A stretch of 64,000 nt of DNA from Gemmobacter aquarius (GCF_003060865.1 NZ_CP028918.1:194001-258000); one strand, 5' to 3'; counted from the stretch's first letter, positions 9,382 through 20,331 are shown. The notes: generated from the letters alone by a model not told the origin. Numbers and translations: made by a program.

Positions 9382-9527
9382 GCCACACCTCGAAAAACAC
9401 CACTCACCCGGCACACAGCATGTTTCGTGCCACTGAATAAAAGGTTGCCGCGATATGCAATAAACTCTCGAATTTTCCGTTTCAGGGGCCTAGGAAGGCG
9501 CACGGAACGAAGAAGCAAGGAGACCAG

Positions 9528-10178
9528 ATGCTTCAGGCCCGCCCCCTCCCCGCCTATCTGATCCAGCGCTTTCAAGGTTGGAAGGCCACGACCTATCAGG
9601 ACAATAAGGCGTGGTACCGGCGGCTTGCCGAAAGCGGCCAGCATCCTCGGGCCATGGTCATTTCCTGCTGCGACAGCCGCGTGCATGTCACGTCGATCTT
9701 CGGCGCGGACGAAGGCGAGTTCTTCATCCACCGCAACGTCGCCAACCTCGTGCCGCCCTACAATCCCGATGGCGAATATCATGGCACCTCGGCTGCCGTC
9801 GAATATGCCGTAACCTCGCTCGGGGTGGCGCATATCGTCGTCTTGGGCCATTCCAACTGTGGCGGGGTGCGCGGATGCCACGACATGTGTTCCGGACACG
9901 CCCCGCAGCTTGAGGAAAAATCCAGCTTCGTCGGGCGATGGATGGACATCCTGCGCCCCGGTTTCCTGCGGATACAGCACCTGCCCGAAGCCGATCGCCC
10001 GCGCGCGCTGGAAAAGGAAGCAGTCCTCGTCAGTCTTGAAAACCTGATGACTTTTCCCTTCGTGCAGGCCGCAGTCGAAGAGGAGCGGCTTACCTTGCAT
10101 GGTCTGTGGACCGATACGGGGGAAGGTGGTCTTGAACAATACGACCCGTCACGCGCGGGTTTCGTTCTGGTCGGTTGA
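9528..10178 (+). CDS. Beta-class carbonic anhydrase
   Basis: Zinc enzyme that interconverts CO2 and bicarbonate in the cytoplasm, 216 aa. Zinc ligands are C48 (CDSR, with Asp49 and Arg51 as the gating pair), H108 and C111 (GHSNCGG). AAGGAG lies seven bases before the ATG. Single gene facing a small convergent ORF. Likely roles are supplying bicarbonate to carboxylases or pH balance; nothing nearby points to one. Confidence 0.95.
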   Translation: MLQARPLPAYLIQRFQGWKATTYQDNKAWYRRLAESGQHPRAMVISCCDSRVHVTSIFGADEGEFFIHRNVANLVPPYNPDGEYHGTSAAVEYAVTSLGVAHIVVLGHSNCGGVRGCHDMCSGHAPQLEEKSSFVGRWMDILRPGFLRIQHLPEADRPRALEKEAVLVSLENLMTFPFVQAAVEEERLTLHGLWTDTGEGGLEQYDPSRAGFVLVG

Positions 10179-10218
10179 ACGGGCGCAGCGTCAGGGGTGG
10201 CGACGCGCCCACGAGCCT

Positions 10219-10410
10219 TCAGGCAGCAAATGCTTGCATGCGCCGGTTGGCATGCCGTGCGGTGATTTCGACGGCACTGCGATTGTGCAGGTCGAAGTCG
10301 TTGCGGAACAGATCCTGCAACTCGCTCTGGGTCATTTTGGCACGATCTGCAGCCCCCGCATCGGCGGCCTGGCGGCGCAGAAAGATCGACGATGCAAAGG
10401 TCTTGAACAT
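10219..10410 (-). CDS. Small hypothetical protein
   Basis: 63 aa, basic and mostly helical, starting MFKTFASSIF. GGGGGA lies four bases before the ATG, and a plausible promoter (TTGCCA, then GGTATC on the minus strand around 10436-10462) is upstream. No family recognised. The ribosome site and the otherwise empty interval favour a real gene, but it is short. Confidence 0.5.
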   Translation of the reverse strand: MFKTFASSIFLRRQAADAGAADRAKMTQSELQDLFRNDFDLHNRSAVEITARHANRRMQAFAA

Positions 10411-10670
10411 GATATCCCCCGAAAGCGTGTCCGATACCCATTAGTGCCAATAAACATGGCAACATCTCAATGCGAACGAGGCTTTTCTTGGGCTTTCATG
10501 GGGATGCGGCTCATCCCTTTGGGTGGGTGTGGAAAAGACCTTTTGCCAGCGATCCAACCCGCTGGTCTGCCACATTAAGGCAATCACTTGGCGCCGCGTG
10601 CCGCTTCGTGGCGGAACATTGACCCGTACCGCTGCGCCGGTGACATGAGTGAGTCGGCACCGCAATGAAA
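10411..10670. other. Intergenic stretch without a gene
   Basis: About 260 bases between the small ORF and the asd terminator. It holds the likely promoter of the small minus-strand gene near its left end. I see no further ORF with a ribosome site, no tRNA and no strong hairpin. Confidence 0.5.
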
Positions 10671-10694
10671 AATCCCGCCCGATTGGGCGGGATT
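10671..10694 (-). terminator. Terminator of asd
   Basis: Perfect 10-bp stem AATCCCGCCC / GGGCGGGATT with loop GATT, followed on the minus strand by TTTCATTG. It lies 23 bases after the asd stop. Confidence 0.8.
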
Positions 10695-10716
10695 CGTTCA
10701 ACAATGGCCGGGGATC

Positions 10717-11739
10717 TTAGCCCTTTTTCAGGCAGCGGTTGCCCAGCACTTCGGCGATCTGCACGGCGTTCAGTGCGGCACCCTTACGCAGGTTGTCCGA
10801 AACGCACCAAAGCGACAGGCCGTTTTCCACCGTGCTGTCCTGACGGACGCGGCTGATGTAGGTCGCGTAATCGCCCACACATTCGATCGGGGTGATGTAT
10901 CCACCCGGTTCGCGCTTGTCGACAAGCAGGATGCCGGGGGCCTCGCGCAGGATGTCCTGAGCTTCTTCCCAGTCGAGGAAATCCTCGAATTCGATGTTGA
11001 TCGCTTCGGAATGACCGACAAAGACCGGAACACGAACGCAAGTTGCGACGACCTTGATCTTCGGGTCGAGGATCTTCTTGGTCTCGGCCACCATCTTCCA
11101 TTCTTCCTTGGTCTCGCCCGAGTCCAGAAAGACGTCGATCTGCGGAATCACGTTGAAGGCGATCTGCTTGCTGAACTTCTTCGGCGCGACTTCCTGACCG
11201 GGAACATAAATGCCCTTGGTCTGGCTCCACAACTCGTCGATGCCTTCCTTGCCTGCGCCCGAAACCGACTGGTAGGTCGAGACCACAACGCGCTTGATAC
11301 GGGCGCGGTCGTGCAACGGCTTGAGCGCAACCACCATCTGCGCGGTCGAGCAGTTGGGGTTCGCGATGATCATCTTGTTCTTGTACATCTCGATGGCGTC
11401 GGCGTTCACTTCCGGCACGATCAGCGGAATGGCCGGATCGTAGCGGTAGAGCGACGAGTTATCGATGACTACGCAACCGGCTGCAGCCGCCTTGGGCGCG
11501 TAGATCTTGGTCGCCTCGGACCCGACTGCGAAAAGCGCGATGTCCCAGCCGGTAAAGTCGAAGGTGTCGAGGTCTTTGGTCTTGAGAGTTTTCTCCCCGA
11601 AGCTGATCTCGGTGCCCATGGATTTGCGCGACGCGAGTGCGACGATTTCGTCCACAGGAAACTCGCGCTCGGCGAGGATGTTCAGCATTTCGCGGCCCAC
11701 GTTACCCGTGGCACCCGCGACGACGACCTTATAGCCCAT
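10717..11739 (-). CDS. asd: Aspartate-semialdehyde dehydrogenase
   Basis: NADPH-dependent reduction of aspartyl phosphate to aspartate semialdehyde, the branch point to lysine/diaminopimelate, threonine and methionine. 340 aa. The dinucleotide loop is GATGNVG (9-15), and the catalytic cysteine is C130 in ANPNCSTAQM. AAAGGAG lies seven to eight bases before the ATG. It stands alone, with a strong terminator after it and a hairpin without T-run before it. Confidence 0.97.
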   Translation of the reverse strand: MGYKVVVAGATGNVGREMLNILAEREFPVDEIVALASRKSMGTEISFGEKTLKTKDLDTFDFTGWDIALFAVGSEATKIYAPKAAAAGCVVIDNSSLYRYDPAIPLIVPEVNADAIEMYKNKMIIANPNCSTAQMVVALKPLHDRARIKRVVVSTYQSVSGAGKEGIDELWSQTKGIYVPGQEVAPKKFSKQIAFNVIPQIDVFLDSGETKEEWKMVAETKKILDPKIKVVATCVRVPVFVGHSEAINIEFEDFLDWEEAQDILREAPGILLVDKREPGGYITPIECVGDYATYISRVRQDSTVENGLSLWCVSDNLRKGAALNAVQIAEVLGNRCLKKG

Positions 11740-11754
11740 CGGGGTTCTCCTTTA

Positions 11755-11777
11755 CCCGTCCCCCCTGCGGGGACGGG
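11755..11777 (-). terminator. Hairpin between the MFS operon and asd
   Basis: 9-bp perfect stem CCCGTCCCC / GGGGACGGG with a 5-base loop. No T-run follows on the minus strand; instead the asd ribosome site begins. It may end the MFS transcript weakly or shape the asd leader. Confidence 0.5.
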
Positions 11778-11835
11778 GCCTGTTAGCCTATGGGCGGGTC
11801 AGGGAAAAGCGGATTCCGCCAAGACCGATGTCGCA

Positions 11836-13008
11836 TCAGTCGGTCCGGTCGCGCGAAAAGGCATAGATCACCAGTCCGGCCAACAGGCTGACGGCGAAGA
11901 AGGCGAATATCGCCTGATAGGGCGCGGTTTCGGGCGGTGTCAGGGCTGCCGCGTGCAGCCTGCCCGTGACTACCTGTGCAAGTCCCACTGCAGCGATGCC
12001 GAACAGGTTCAAAAGCGTCACTCCGCGCCCGACCAGATGAGGCGGAAAAAATGCTCGCCCGTGTGCTACGACCATGCCGAAGGACGACCCGAAAAACCCG
12101 ACTCCGGCCAAAAGCGCCAAGGCGGTAAGGGCACTTGCCGTCGGAATGGCCCATAACGCTGCAAGGCACAGCGCCACGGCCAGATTTCCGCCGAAGATCA
12201 GCCATTTGCGCGTGCCGAGAAACCGCTCCATCGGCCCGTAGGCAAAATTGCCCACCACCATGGCCAGCCCCATCACCAGCGATGCCCGCCCGATCCCTGC
12301 CGCATCCGCATGGAAGACATCGGCGAAATAAGGGCCGACCCACAGCCCACGCAATCCGGCTGCCGGCGCGTAGCAGACGACCATCATAATCACCACCGGC
12401 CATAACGCCGGCATACGCATCAGGTCGAACACCGAACCTTTGGCTTCATGCGTGACGCGCTGCGGGTCGCGCACCAAAAGCGCGATCCCTGCCGCCACGA
12501 CCAGCGTGATGCCCGCCATCGCCCAAAGCGTGCCGCGCCAGCCAAATGCATCGACCGTGGCCGACAGCGGCAGGGACGCCGCGACGTTGCCGAGCGATCC
12601 GAAGCCGATCACCGCCCCCGCCAAGGTGCCGAACACCGCTGCCGAATAGGTTCGGGCAAAGATGTAGAAAGATGCCATAAGCACAGGCGCGCAGCCCGCT
12701 CCGATCAGGATCATCGCCACCCACAGCGCCACCGGACCCTGCGCTACGGCGAACACCGCTGCCCCGCCCGCCCCGCCGAATGCCAGCAGCGTGGCGGTCG
12801 TCCGTCTGGGGCCGATGCTGTCCAAGGCCCAGCCCACAGGCAATTGCATCAGCGCAAAGGACAAAAACCAAAGCCCCGACGCGGCGGCGAGGTCTTCTGC
12901 CGTTGCGCCAAGCTCGGACGCGAGCACGGGCGACAGGACGGCAAGGAAGGCGCGGTAAAACTGCGACAGCACGTAAGCCGCGACAAGGCTTGTTATGCCG
13001 ACCTTCAT
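11836..13008 (-). CDS. MFS transporter
   Basis: Inner-membrane major facilitator, 390 aa with about 12 hydrophobic segments. The loop 2-3 signature is LDSIGPRRTTATLL. The start at 13008 is fixed by coupling: its ATG overlaps the TGA of the preceding MFS gene (TGATG). The substrate cannot be read from sequence. Two different MFS proteins encoded as a coupled pair is unusual; they may form a heteromer or serve related substrates. Confidence 0.85.
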   Translation of the reverse strand: MKVGITSLVAAYVLSQFYRAFLAVLSPVLASELGATAEDLAAASGLWFLSFALMQLPVGWALDSIGPRRTTATLLAFGGAGGAAVFAVAQGPVALWVAMILIGAGCAPVLMASFYIFARTYSAAVFGTLAGAVIGFGSLGNVAASLPLSATVDAFGWRGTLWAMAGITLVVAAGIALLVRDPQRVTHEAKGSVFDLMRMPALWPVVIMMVVCYAPAAGLRGLWVGPYFADVFHADAAGIGRASLVMGLAMVVGNFAYGPMERFLGTRKWLIFGGNLAVALCLAALWAIPTASALTALALLAGVGFFGSSFGMVVAHGRAFFPPHLVGRGVTLLNLFGIAAVGLAQVVTGRLHAAALTPPETAPYQAIFAFFAVSLLAGLVIYAFSRDRTD

Positions 13009-14252
13009 CAAGCCGCCTGCGCCACGAGCGGTCTTTCGCGGATCGGCAGGTGCAGCACCGCCGAAAAGGCGCCCACACCCACGCCGATCCACCAGACCAC
13101 CGAATAGCCCCCCGTCAGATCATACATCATACCGCCCAGCCAGACGCCCAGAAACCCGCCAATCTGATGGCTCAGGAAGACTACACCGTAAAGCGTGCCC
13201 ATGTAGCGCAGCCCGTAGATATGGGCGACCAACCCGCTCGTCAGGGGCACGGTCGCCAGCCACAGCGCCCCCATGACCGCCGAAAAGACCAGAACCGATG
13301 TCGGGGTGATCGGCATCGAGATGAAGGCGGCGGCGGCGATGGTGCGCCCGGTATAGACGCCCACCAGCAGGTATTTCTTGGTGTAGCGCTTGCCCAGCCA
13401 GCCCGCCGTGACGGTGCCGACGATATTGAACAGACCGATTACGGCGATTGACACCGCACCCAGCGCCGATGTCGTGGTGATCCCCATGCCAGCGATCATG
13501 CCCGAAGGGTCGATTGGGCCGCAAAGCTCGGTCACGAAGGCGGGGAAATGCGCGGTGATGAAGGCAAGCTGATACCCGCAGGAAAAGAAGCCGAGGAAGA
13601 TGAAGGTATAGGTCGGGTCCTTGAACGCTCGGATCAGCACGGTGCCGAGCGATTCCTCGAGTTCGGCTTTCGTGGCGGGTTTGCCGGGGGTCAGGAAGGG
13701 CAGCGCCACCATCGCGGCAAGGATCACTACGGCGAAGATGACAAAGACCGTCTGCCACGGGTGGCTTTGCAACAGCAATTCGGCGGTCGGCGCGCCAAAG
13801 ACCTGCCCCGCCGAACCGGCGGCGGTGGCGATCCCCAGCGCCATCGACCGGTTCTCGGCACTCGCCGCGCGCCCGACGATGGCTAGGATCACGCCGAACC
13901 CGGTGCCTGCAATGCCGAAGCCGACGAGGATGGCCAAAAGCTGGTGCTCACCGGGAGTGACCGCAAAGGACGAAGCGACAAGCCCCGCCGCATAAAGCAT
14001 GGCACCCAAAATGATTGCCCTGCGGTCGCCGAAACGTTCCGCCATCGCCCCGAAGATCGGCTGCCCGATCCCCCATGCAAGGTTCTGTATCGCGATGGCC
14101 AGCGAGAAATCGGCACGCGCCCAGCCGAATTCGGCTGCGATGGGGATCTGGAACACGCCAAAGCTGGCACGGATGGCAAAGGACAGCATCAAGATGACGC
14201 ATCCGGCGATCAGGACCGGTGTCACCAGTTTGGATTGGGCGGTAAGGGGCAT
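13008..14252 (-). CDS. MFS transporter, monocarboxylate/oxalate-formate type
   Basis: 414 aa, about 12 transmembrane helices, with the family signature at loop 2-3 (MAERFGDRRAIIL). The overall pattern, including SFGVFQIPIAAEFGW in helix 1, resembles MFS carriers of organic anions such as the OFA group; that substrate is a guess. The ATG at 14252 has AGGAA six bases upstream, while a GTG at 14258 is too close to it. First gene of the pair; its stop overlaps the start of the next. Confidence 0.85.
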   Translation of the reverse strand: MPLTAQSKLVTPVLIAGCVILMLSFAIRASFGVFQIPIAAEFGWARADFSLAIAIQNLAWGIGQPIFGAMAERFGDRRAIILGAMLYAAGLVASSFAVTPGEHQLLAILVGFGIAGTGFGVILAIVGRAASAENRSMALGIATAAGSAGQVFGAPTAELLLQSHPWQTVFVIFAVVILAAMVALPFLTPGKPATKAELEESLGTVLIRAFKDPTYTFIFLGFFSCGYQLAFITAHFPAFVTELCGPIDPSGMIAGMGITTTSALGAVSIAVIGLFNIVGTVTAGWLGKRYTKKYLLVGVYTGRTIAAAAFISMPITPTSVLVFSAVMGALWLATVPLTSGLVAHIYGLRYMGTLYGVVFLSHQIGGFLGVWLGGMMYDLTGGYSVVWWIGVGVGAFSAVLHLPIRERPLVAQAA

Positions 14253-14427
14253 GTTCACTTCCTAGGCAGGCGTGTTTTCTCTGCCCAGTCTGCGGCGCGG
14301 TCAAACGTTAAATTGTTGCCATATCAATCACAGGCGCGGGACGCCTTGCTTGGTTCTGCAACAGGTACTTGCCCTGATGCGGCCAGACTGGCTAACGCAG
14401 GCTGTGGCGTAGCGACAAGGGACGGAC

Positions 14428-16011
14428 ATGGCACGGGATTGGTGGCGCGGCGCGGTAACCTATCAGGTCTATCCACGGTCCTTTCAGGATTCGGGTGGCG
14501 ATGGCATCGGCGACTTGCGCGGCATCACCTCGCGCCTGCAATATATCGCCGATCTTGGCGTCGATTGCATCTGGCTCAGCCCGTTCTTCACGTCGCCCAT
14601 GCTCGACATGGGGTATGACGTGTCGGATTATTGCAACGTCGATCCGGTCTTTGGCACGTTGGCCGATTTTGACAGGCTGTTGGCATCGGCGCATGGGCTG
14701 GGGCTGAAAGTGATCGTCGATCAGGTGCAATCGCATTCGTCCGACCAGCACCCGTTCTTTCAGGAAAGCCGCCAGAACCGCACCAACGCGAAAGCCGATT
14801 GGTATGTCTGGGCCGATCCGAAACCCGATGGAACCCCGCCGACAAACTGGCTTTCGGTCTTTGGCGGCACGGCATGGCAATGGGACGCACGCAGAAAGCA
14901 GTATTACCTGCACAACTTCCTGTCCCAACAGCCGGACTTCAATTTCCACAATCCTGCCGTGCAGGATTGGGCGCTGGGCAACATGCGCTTCTGGCTGGAC
15001 CGCGGGCTTGACGGTTTCCGCTTCGACACGGTCAATTATTTCTTCCACGATCAGGCGCTGCGCGACAACCCCGCCGATCCCCGCGAAAAGGAACAGGCCG
15101 AGGGCAACCCCTACGGGATGCAATACCACCTTTACGACAAGAACCGCCCCGAAAACCTGTTGTGGATGGAGCGGATCCGCGCCCTGCTCGACGAATACGG
15201 CGCCGCATCGGTGGGCGAGATGGGCGAGAGCCACCACGCCATCCGGATGATGGGCGAATACACCGCGCCGGGGCGGCTGCATCAGTGCTACTCGTTCGAG
15301 CTGATGGGCTATGACTACACGCCCGATTTCTTTCGCCGCAAGCTTTCCGAGTTTTTCGAGGGCGCGCCTGATGGTTGGCCGATGTGGGCTTTTTCCAACC
15401 ACGATGTGGTGCGGCACGTCAGCCGTTGGGCAAAGTATGGTGCAACGTCAGACGCTCTGGCGAAACAGGCTGCGGCGTTGCTTTTGTCTTTCGAAGGGTC
15501 GGTTTGCCTGTGGCAGGGCGAGGAGTTGGGCCAGACCGATACCGAACTTGCCTTTGACGAATTGACCGATCCGCAAGGCATCAACTTTTGGCCAGAACCC
15601 GTGGGGCGCGACAACACGCGCACGCCGATGGTCTGGGACGGGTCTGGATACGGCGGCTTCAGCACCGCTCGCCCATGGCTGCCGGTCAAGCCACCGCAGC
15701 TTGCGCGCAATGTGGCAAGCCAGCAGGGCGTGGCGGGTTCGGTGCTGGAATTCTACCGCCAGATGCTGGCGTTTCGCCGTGATAGCGCGGCCCTGCGGTC
15801 GGGACGGACGCGGTTTTTTGACCTGCCCGACCCGGTTCTGGGCTTTGTGCGGGGCAACGGGTTGGGCTGTTTCTTCAACCTCTCAGCCCAAACGGTCAGT
15901 GTTGCGGTTGAGGGCTTGGGCGATCCCATCGGTCCTTCGCTTGCAGCAAAGACCGATGGCACGACCCTGACGCTCGGCCCGAATGGCGTCGCCTTTGCCC
16001 AGATCGGCTAG
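14428..16011 (+). CDS. aglA: GH13 alpha-glucosidase, AglA type
   Basis: Cytoplasmic alpha-glucosidase of 527 aa that cleaves small alpha-glucosides. The GH13 catalytic residues are D200 (GFRFDTVN, nucleophile), E264 (VGEMGE, acid/base) and D326 (FSNHDV). Conserved region I reads [12 protein letters not shown], the form seen in rhizobial AglA enzymes, which also act on sucrose. AAGGGA precedes the ATG. It faces the galactoside operon and its stop overlaps the GH42 stop on a shared CTAG. Beside an alpha-galactosidase it could hydrolyse the sucrose left from raffinose; that is inference. Confidence 0.9.
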   Translation: MARDWWRGAVTYQVYPRSFQDSGGDGIGDLRGITSRLQYIADLGVDCIWLSPFFTSPMLDMGYDVSDYCNVDPVFGTLADFDRLLASAHGLGLKVIVDQVQSHSSDQHPFFQESRQNRTNAKADWYVWADPKPDGTPPTNWLSVFGGTAWQWDARRKQYYLHNFLSQQPDFNFHNPAVQDWALGNMRFWLDRGLDGFRFDTVNYFFHDQALRDNPADPREKEQAEGNPYGMQYHLYDKNRPENLLWMERIRALLDEYGAASVGEMGESHHAIRMMGEYTAPGRLHQCYSFELMGYDYTPDFFRRKLSEFFEGAPDGWPMWAFSNHDVVRHVSRWAKYGATSDALAKQAAALLLSFEGSVCLWQGEELGQTDTELAFDELTDPQGINFWPEPVGRDNTRTPMVWDGSGYGGFSTARPWLPVKPPQLARNVASQQGVAGSVLEFYRQMLAFRRDSAALRSGRTRFFDLPDPVLGFVRGNGLGCFFNLSAQTVSVAVEGLGDPIGPSLAAKTDGTTLTLGPNGVAFAQIG

Positions 16012-17912
16012 TCCAGCTTTTCCCAGTAGACTCCGGCTGCCGGTATCGTCACCTCGCCGCGTTCGACCGGAACGGCGTTGTAGTTGAACCAGAAGCGGTG
16101 CGTTCCGCTGTCGCGGCGGCGCAAGCCTTCGGGCAAGGGGTCGACCAGAATGCCCCGTGCATCGCAAAGCGTGGTCAGGATGCGGTCAAGCGCCGTCTCG
16201 TCCGGCCAGCCGGCCAGATAGTGCAGCCCACCGGCAGCGACAAGCGCGGGCCAGCCGTCGGTGCTGCGTTCTACGACCGTGCCTTCGGTTTCCAACTTTT
16301 CACGCCAATGCAGGAAGTTGCCGCCAAGGTCCAAGGGAACCGGAACATCTGGCGGCAGGCTTTCGACCCGCGCCACGGTCGCGGCCAATCCGGGCAGGTT
16401 CGGCGGCAGCGGAACGGGCGTCGCGAATTCGACGGTCTTGGCGTTGCTGCGCGGGCCGACCAGCGAAGCCCCGTTGTGACGGGCAAGCGCGTTCAGCAGC
16501 GGTGCTGACAGGGTGGCAATCCCCGGTGCCAGAACCAGTTTGTAATTGCCAAGATCGCCGCAATCGGGGGGTAGAATGTCGATGTTCAGCCCAAGCCGCC
16601 GCAAGCCGCGGTAAAAGGAAAAGGCCAGACGGAAGTAATCGAAATCCTGCCCCTGCGGCTGGGTCTGCCATGCCCAAGCCGAGGCATAGTCGAACACCAG
16701 CGCCACATCGGCGCGGGCGGCATCGACATCGGGCATCGCGGCCAGTTCCTTTGCCACCTCGCCCGCCTCGTGGAAGGCCTGCGCCGGGGCACTGTCGGGG
16801 CGCAAAAGACCCGCGTGCATCTGCTCCTGTGCAAAGGGGGCCTGCCGCCAGCGGAAATAGCACACCGCCTCGGCCCCATGGGCAAAGGCCTCCCACGCCC
16901 AAAGCCGGGCCATTCCGGGCAAGGGGTCGGCGTTCCACGGTGCCCAGTTTACCGGCCCCGGTTGCTGCTCCATGATCCACCAGCGCCCGCGCCCGACAGC
17001 GCGGTAAAGGTCGTGGTGGAAGGCCTGAAAATCCGGGTCGCCCTGCCGAACGAAGCGGCGCTTGTGTTCGGGCGTGACCTCCAGACGGTCCGACAGGAAC
17101 CCGAGCGGATAGGCATCCCATGACGCGATATCGAGGTCAGCACCTGTAGCGAAATGGTCGAATTCCGTGATCCGCCCCATGTAGTTATGCGCGATCGGTG
17201 CATCGGAAAACTTGCGGATGATGTCGGTTTGCAATCGGTTGTAACCCACCACCTCGTCCGAGGCGAAGCGGCGGAAGGCCATGACATGGGCGGGGTTCGC
17301 TTCGGTCACGGTCAGGTTCGGCAGGCCGATGTCATCAAAACTGGAGTATTCCATCGACCAGAAGATGTTGCCCCATGCACGGTTCAACGCCTCGGTCGAC
17401 TGGTAGCGTTGGGCGAGCCAATCGCGGAACGCCTTTAGCGCGGCGTCAGAATAGGACAGCACCGTATCGTGGCAGCCGTACTCGTTGTCGGTCTGCCATG
17501 CAGCGATGTGGGGATTGCGACCGTAGCGTTCCGCAAGCGCGGTCACGATGCGGGCCGATTCGTGGCGATACCCGCGGTGGGAAAAACAGTAATGCCGCCG
17601 CGACCCGAAGCCCCGCGTGCGGCCTTGGGCATCGACGGCCAGCATGTCGGGGTGCCTGTCGAGCATCCAGCGCGGCGGCGTAGCGGTGGGCGTGCCCAGA
17701 ACCACCTTCAACCCTGCCGCGCCCAGCGTTTCTATGGCGCGGTCAAGCCAAGCCCAGTCATAGCGCCCCGGAACCGGTTCGATCCTGCTCCACGCGAATT
17801 CGCCGATCCGCACCCATGTCAGGCCCAGTTCGGCCATGCGGGCGGCATCTTCGGCCCATTGGGCTTCGGGCCAATGTTCGGGATAGTAGCAGACGCCAAG
17901 CGTGCGTTTCAT
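16008..17912 (-). CDS. GH42 beta-galactosidase
   Basis: Hydrolyses terminal beta-galactosides in the cytoplasm. 634 aa in the usual three parts: a TIM barrel with the acid/base E144 (TDNEYG) and nucleophile E315 (WWIMEQQPG), a trimerisation domain (about 385-580), and a short C-terminal beta domain. The start overlaps the lactonase stop by four bases (ATGA), so it is the last gene of the dgoK-dgoA-lactonase-GH42 string. No signal peptide; substrates must be imported by the ABC system upstream. Confidence 0.95.
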   Translation of the reverse strand: MKRTLGVCYYPEHWPEAQWAEDAARMAELGLTWVRIGEFAWSRIEPVPGRYDWAWLDRAIETLGAAGLKVVLGTPTATPPRWMLDRHPDMLAVDAQGRTRGFGSRRHYCFSHRGYRHESARIVTALAERYGRNPHIAAWQTDNEYGCHDTVLSYSDAALKAFRDWLAQRYQSTEALNRAWGNIFWSMEYSSFDDIGLPNLTVTEANPAHVMAFRRFASDEVVGYNRLQTDIIRKFSDAPIAHNYMGRITEFDHFATGADLDIASWDAYPLGFLSDRLEVTPEHKRRFVRQGDPDFQAFHHDLYRAVGRGRWWIMEQQPGPVNWAPWNADPLPGMARLWAWEAFAHGAEAVCYFRWRQAPFAQEQMHAGLLRPDSAPAQAFHEAGEVAKELAAMPDVDAARADVALVFDYASAWAWQTQPQGQDFDYFRLAFSFYRGLRRLGLNIDILPPDCGDLGNYKLVLAPGIATLSAPLLNALARHNGASLVGPRSNAKTVEFATPVPLPPNLPGLAATVARVESLPPDVPVPLDLGGNFLHWREKLETEGTVVERSTDGWPALVAAGGLHYLAGWPDETALDRILTTLCDARGILVDPLPEGLRRRDSGTHRFWFNYNAVPVERGEVTIPAAGVYWEKLD

Positions 17913-18766
17913 AAGATGACCCTTGGTTCGGGAAGGCCTGCGGCAATGTCGGGCAGCGCAAAGGTCTGGCCTGACAACGGCGCACGGACAAGTGCCGCCG
18001 CGTCCATGTGCTCGCGGGCGGTGGTGACGAAAAGCGTTGTGAAATCCGGCCCGCCAAAGGCCGGACAGGACGTTTGTGGCGCATCGACGAGCACGGCGCG
18101 CAGGAATTCACCGGCCGGCGAATAGCAGGCGACCCGCCCCGCGCCCCATTGTGCGCTCCACAGATTGCCCGCAGCATCGACTGTTGCGCCATCGGGGAAA
18201 AGCCCCTCGGCGGCCAGATCGACGAAGAGTTCCGGATCGCCCGAAGGCCAGCCGTCGGCGTCCAGCGCCACGCGGTTGATCTTTTGCATTACCGTATCGG
18301 CGAAATAGGCGGTGCGCCCATCCGGTGCGAAACAGATCGAATTCGGAATTGTCAGCCCGCCGAACAATTTCCGCAATTCGCCCCGATACCAGCGGTAGAT
18401 CGACCCTGCGCCCGGATCATCACCACCCCGCTTGCCCATCGTGCCGATCCAGAACCCGCCCTGACGGTCGGCGCGGCCATCGTTGGACCGGGTGCGCGGA
18501 TTGCCCGGTTCGAGTTCGACCAGCGTTTCGATCTCTTCGCTTTCCAGTTCGAACAGGAAAAGATCGCGCTCGCCCGCGATCAGCAGGTGGTCGCGAGTCA
18601 CCCAACCGGCGGCTGACACCAGTTCGACAAAGCTCCACGTCTGCGGCCCCTCGCGGCCGACCGTGTGCAGCTTCTTGCCAAGGATGTCGAACCAGAACAG
18701 TTGGCGGCGTTCGGGGTGCCACAGCGCACCTTCGCCCAGTTCGCAGGGGCGCGGGTCGTAAATCAT
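17909..18766 (-). CDS. SMP-30/gluconolactonase family lactonase, probably galactonolactonase
   Basis: Six-bladed beta-propeller lactonase, 285 aa. Metal-binding positions are visible in GEGALWHP (Glu), [14 protein letters not shown] (Asn/Asp) and [14 protein letters not shown] (Asp). The family opens sugar-1,5-lactones made by sugar dehydrogenases. Because it overlaps dgoA and the beta-galactosidase by four bases on each side, galactono-lactone is the likely substrate. Arabinono- or gluconolactone cannot be excluded from sequence. Confidence 0.88.
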   Translation of the reverse strand: MIYDPRPCELGEGALWHPERRQLFWFDILGKKLHTVGREGPQTWSFVELVSAAGWVTRDHLLIAGERDLFLFELESEEIETLVELEPGNPRTRSNDGRADRQGGFWIGTMGKRGGDDPGAGSIYRWYRGELRKLFGGLTIPNSICFAPDGRTAYFADTVMQKINRVALDADGWPSGDPELFVDLAAEGLFPDGATVDAAGNLWSAQWGAGRVACYSPAGEFLRAVLVDAPQTSCPAFGGPDFTTLFVTTAREHMDAAALVRAPLSGQTFALPDIAAGLPEPRVIL

Positions 18767-19380
18767 GCCAAGGCCCCTTTGGCGGCGTCATAGGCTGCGA
18801 CGATCTTTGCGGCGCGGACCGCGACCTCGGCTGCCGACAGGCCCGGTGTGTAGAGCGCTGTCCCGATGCCAAAACCATCTGCGCCAGCCTTGATCCATTG
18901 ACCAAAATTGTCGGCCCCCGCGCCGCCCACGGCATAGACCTGCGTGGCCTTGGGCAGGACCGCCCGTATCGCCTTGACCCCGTCAGGCCCGATCAGCGAG
19001 GCGGGGAAGATCTTCAGCCCGTCCGCCCCTGCCTTGAGGGCGGCGAAACATTCGGTCGGCGTCATCACGCCGGGCCATGACGAAAGCCCCATCGCCTTGG
19101 TCGCCGAAATCACTTCGGGGTCCATGTTGGGCGAGACGATGAGCGTGCCACCGGCCTCGGCCACGGCGCGCAGGTCTTGCAGGGTCAGCACTGTTCCCGC
19201 GCCGATTTGTGCATGGGCAGACACGTCGCGCGCCATGGCGGCGATTGATGACAGCGGGTCAGGGCTGTTCAGGGGCACTTCGATGCGGGTGATGCCCGCC
19301 GCGATCAGCGCATGGGCCACGGGCAGCGCATCGGGCGGAGTGATGCCGCGCAGGATGGCGATGATGTTGCGATGGGTCAT
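18763..19380 (-). CDS. dgoA: 2-dehydro-3-deoxy-6-phosphogalactonate aldolase
   Basis: Class I aldolase that splits KDPGal into pyruvate and glyceraldehyde-3-phosphate, the last step of oxidative galactose breakdown. 205 aa, KDPG/KDPGal aldolase fold. The Schiff-base lysine is in GLKIFPAS; the segments [11 protein letters not shown] and IGAGTVL are those of DgoA rather than Eda. The ATG overlaps the dgoK stop by four bases. Confidence 0.93.
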   Translation of the reverse strand: MTHRNIIAILRGITPPDALPVAHALIAAGITRIEVPLNSPDPLSSIAAMARDVSAHAQIGAGTVLTLQDLRAVAEAGGTLIVSPNMDPEVISATKAMGLSSWPGVMTPTECFAALKAGADGLKIFPASLIGPDGVKAIRAVLPKATQVYAVGGAGADNFGQWIKAGADGFGIGTALYTPGLSAAEVAVRAAKIVAAYDAAKGALA

Positions 19381-20270
19381 GCTGTCACCTGTGCGCGGGC
19401 TGCGGTTAGTCCGGCCAAAGTGGCGTCTGTGGCCGGAACAAGGCGGGGGCTTGCGCCTTGGGTCACAAGGGCGCGGGCGTAGGACTTTGCCAAGGCCTCC
19501 GAGCCGACGATGGCCACCTCTTGCCCCAGCCAGAAGGGTTTCGACGCGGCCAGTTCCACACCGATCAGCAGGCCGGAAAGCCGCGCGCGTGCGGCGCCAG
19601 CATCAAGGCCCGCAATCAAGCCTTCGGCGCGCAACCCGAACAGCTTGGCTCCAATCCGCTCGGGGCGCGACAGGGTGTCGGACAGGGCCGTATCAAACGC
19701 AGCGTCGTCCCAGTCGCCCCCTGTCATGCCATGGCGCAAGACCGATTGGGTTGAAAGCAGGGCGAACAATTCTCCGGTCATGAAGGTCTGGAAACTGACC
19801 ACCTCGCCCGCCGAGACGTGGACCCATTTCGAATGCGTTCCCGGCAGGCAGATCACACCGTCAAAACCCGGGTTCAAAGCAAGCACTCCGGCAATCTGGG
19901 TTTCTTCGCCGCGCATGACGTCGGCCGGTTTTGCCTGCTTCAGGCCGGGTATCAGGCGCACTGCAATACGCGTGTCGCGGGACGGGGCGGTGACAAGGCT
20001 TGCAGAATCCAGCGGAGTGCAGGGCGTGGCGCGGTAGGGCGCTTCGAACCAGCCCTGACGGCTGCCGACCATGCCGCAGGCGATGACCTCGGTCCGATCC
20101 GCCGTCAGCCAAGGCGTGATCAGCCGCAGCAGGGCCGGTTCGAACCCGTCGCGGTCAAGGCTGCCCATCCCGTCATCTGACGCGGCATGGGCAAGGATGC
20201 CGCCCTGTCCCATCGCCCAGGCCCGCAGGTTCGACGTTCCCCAATCGACTGCGATCCAGTCTGTTTTCAT
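19377..20270 (-). CDS. dgoK: 2-dehydro-3-deoxygalactonokinase
   Basis: Phosphorylates 2-keto-3-deoxygalactonate with ATP to give the DgoA substrate. 297 aa, DgoK family; the N-terminal phosphate loop is [12 protein letters not shown], and the central [10 protein letters not shown] stretch is typical. First gene of a tightly overlapping string dgoK-dgoA-lactonase-GH42. It lies 89 bases after the alpha-galactosidase stop, with a palindrome (20332-20343) in the gap that may give it separate control. Confidence 0.94.
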   Translation of the reverse strand: MKTDWIAVDWGTSNLRAWAMGQGGILAHAASDDGMGSLDRDGFEPALLRLITPWLTADRTEVIACGMVGSRQGWFEAPYRATPCTPLDSASLVTAPSRDTRIAVRLIPGLKQAKPADVMRGEETQIAGVLALNPGFDGVICLPGTHSKWVHVSAGEVVSFQTFMTGELFALLSTQSVLRHGMTGGDWDDAAFDTALSDTLSRPERIGAKLFGLRAEGLIAGLDAGAARARLSGLLIGVELAASKPFWLGQEVAIVGSEALAKSYARALVTQGASPRLVPATDATLAGLTAARAQVTA

Positions 20271-20331
20271 GTCCGGTATTCCTGCTATCCTTGCGGCACC
20301 GTCTTGGGCCGAAGGTCTGATATTTCAGCAA

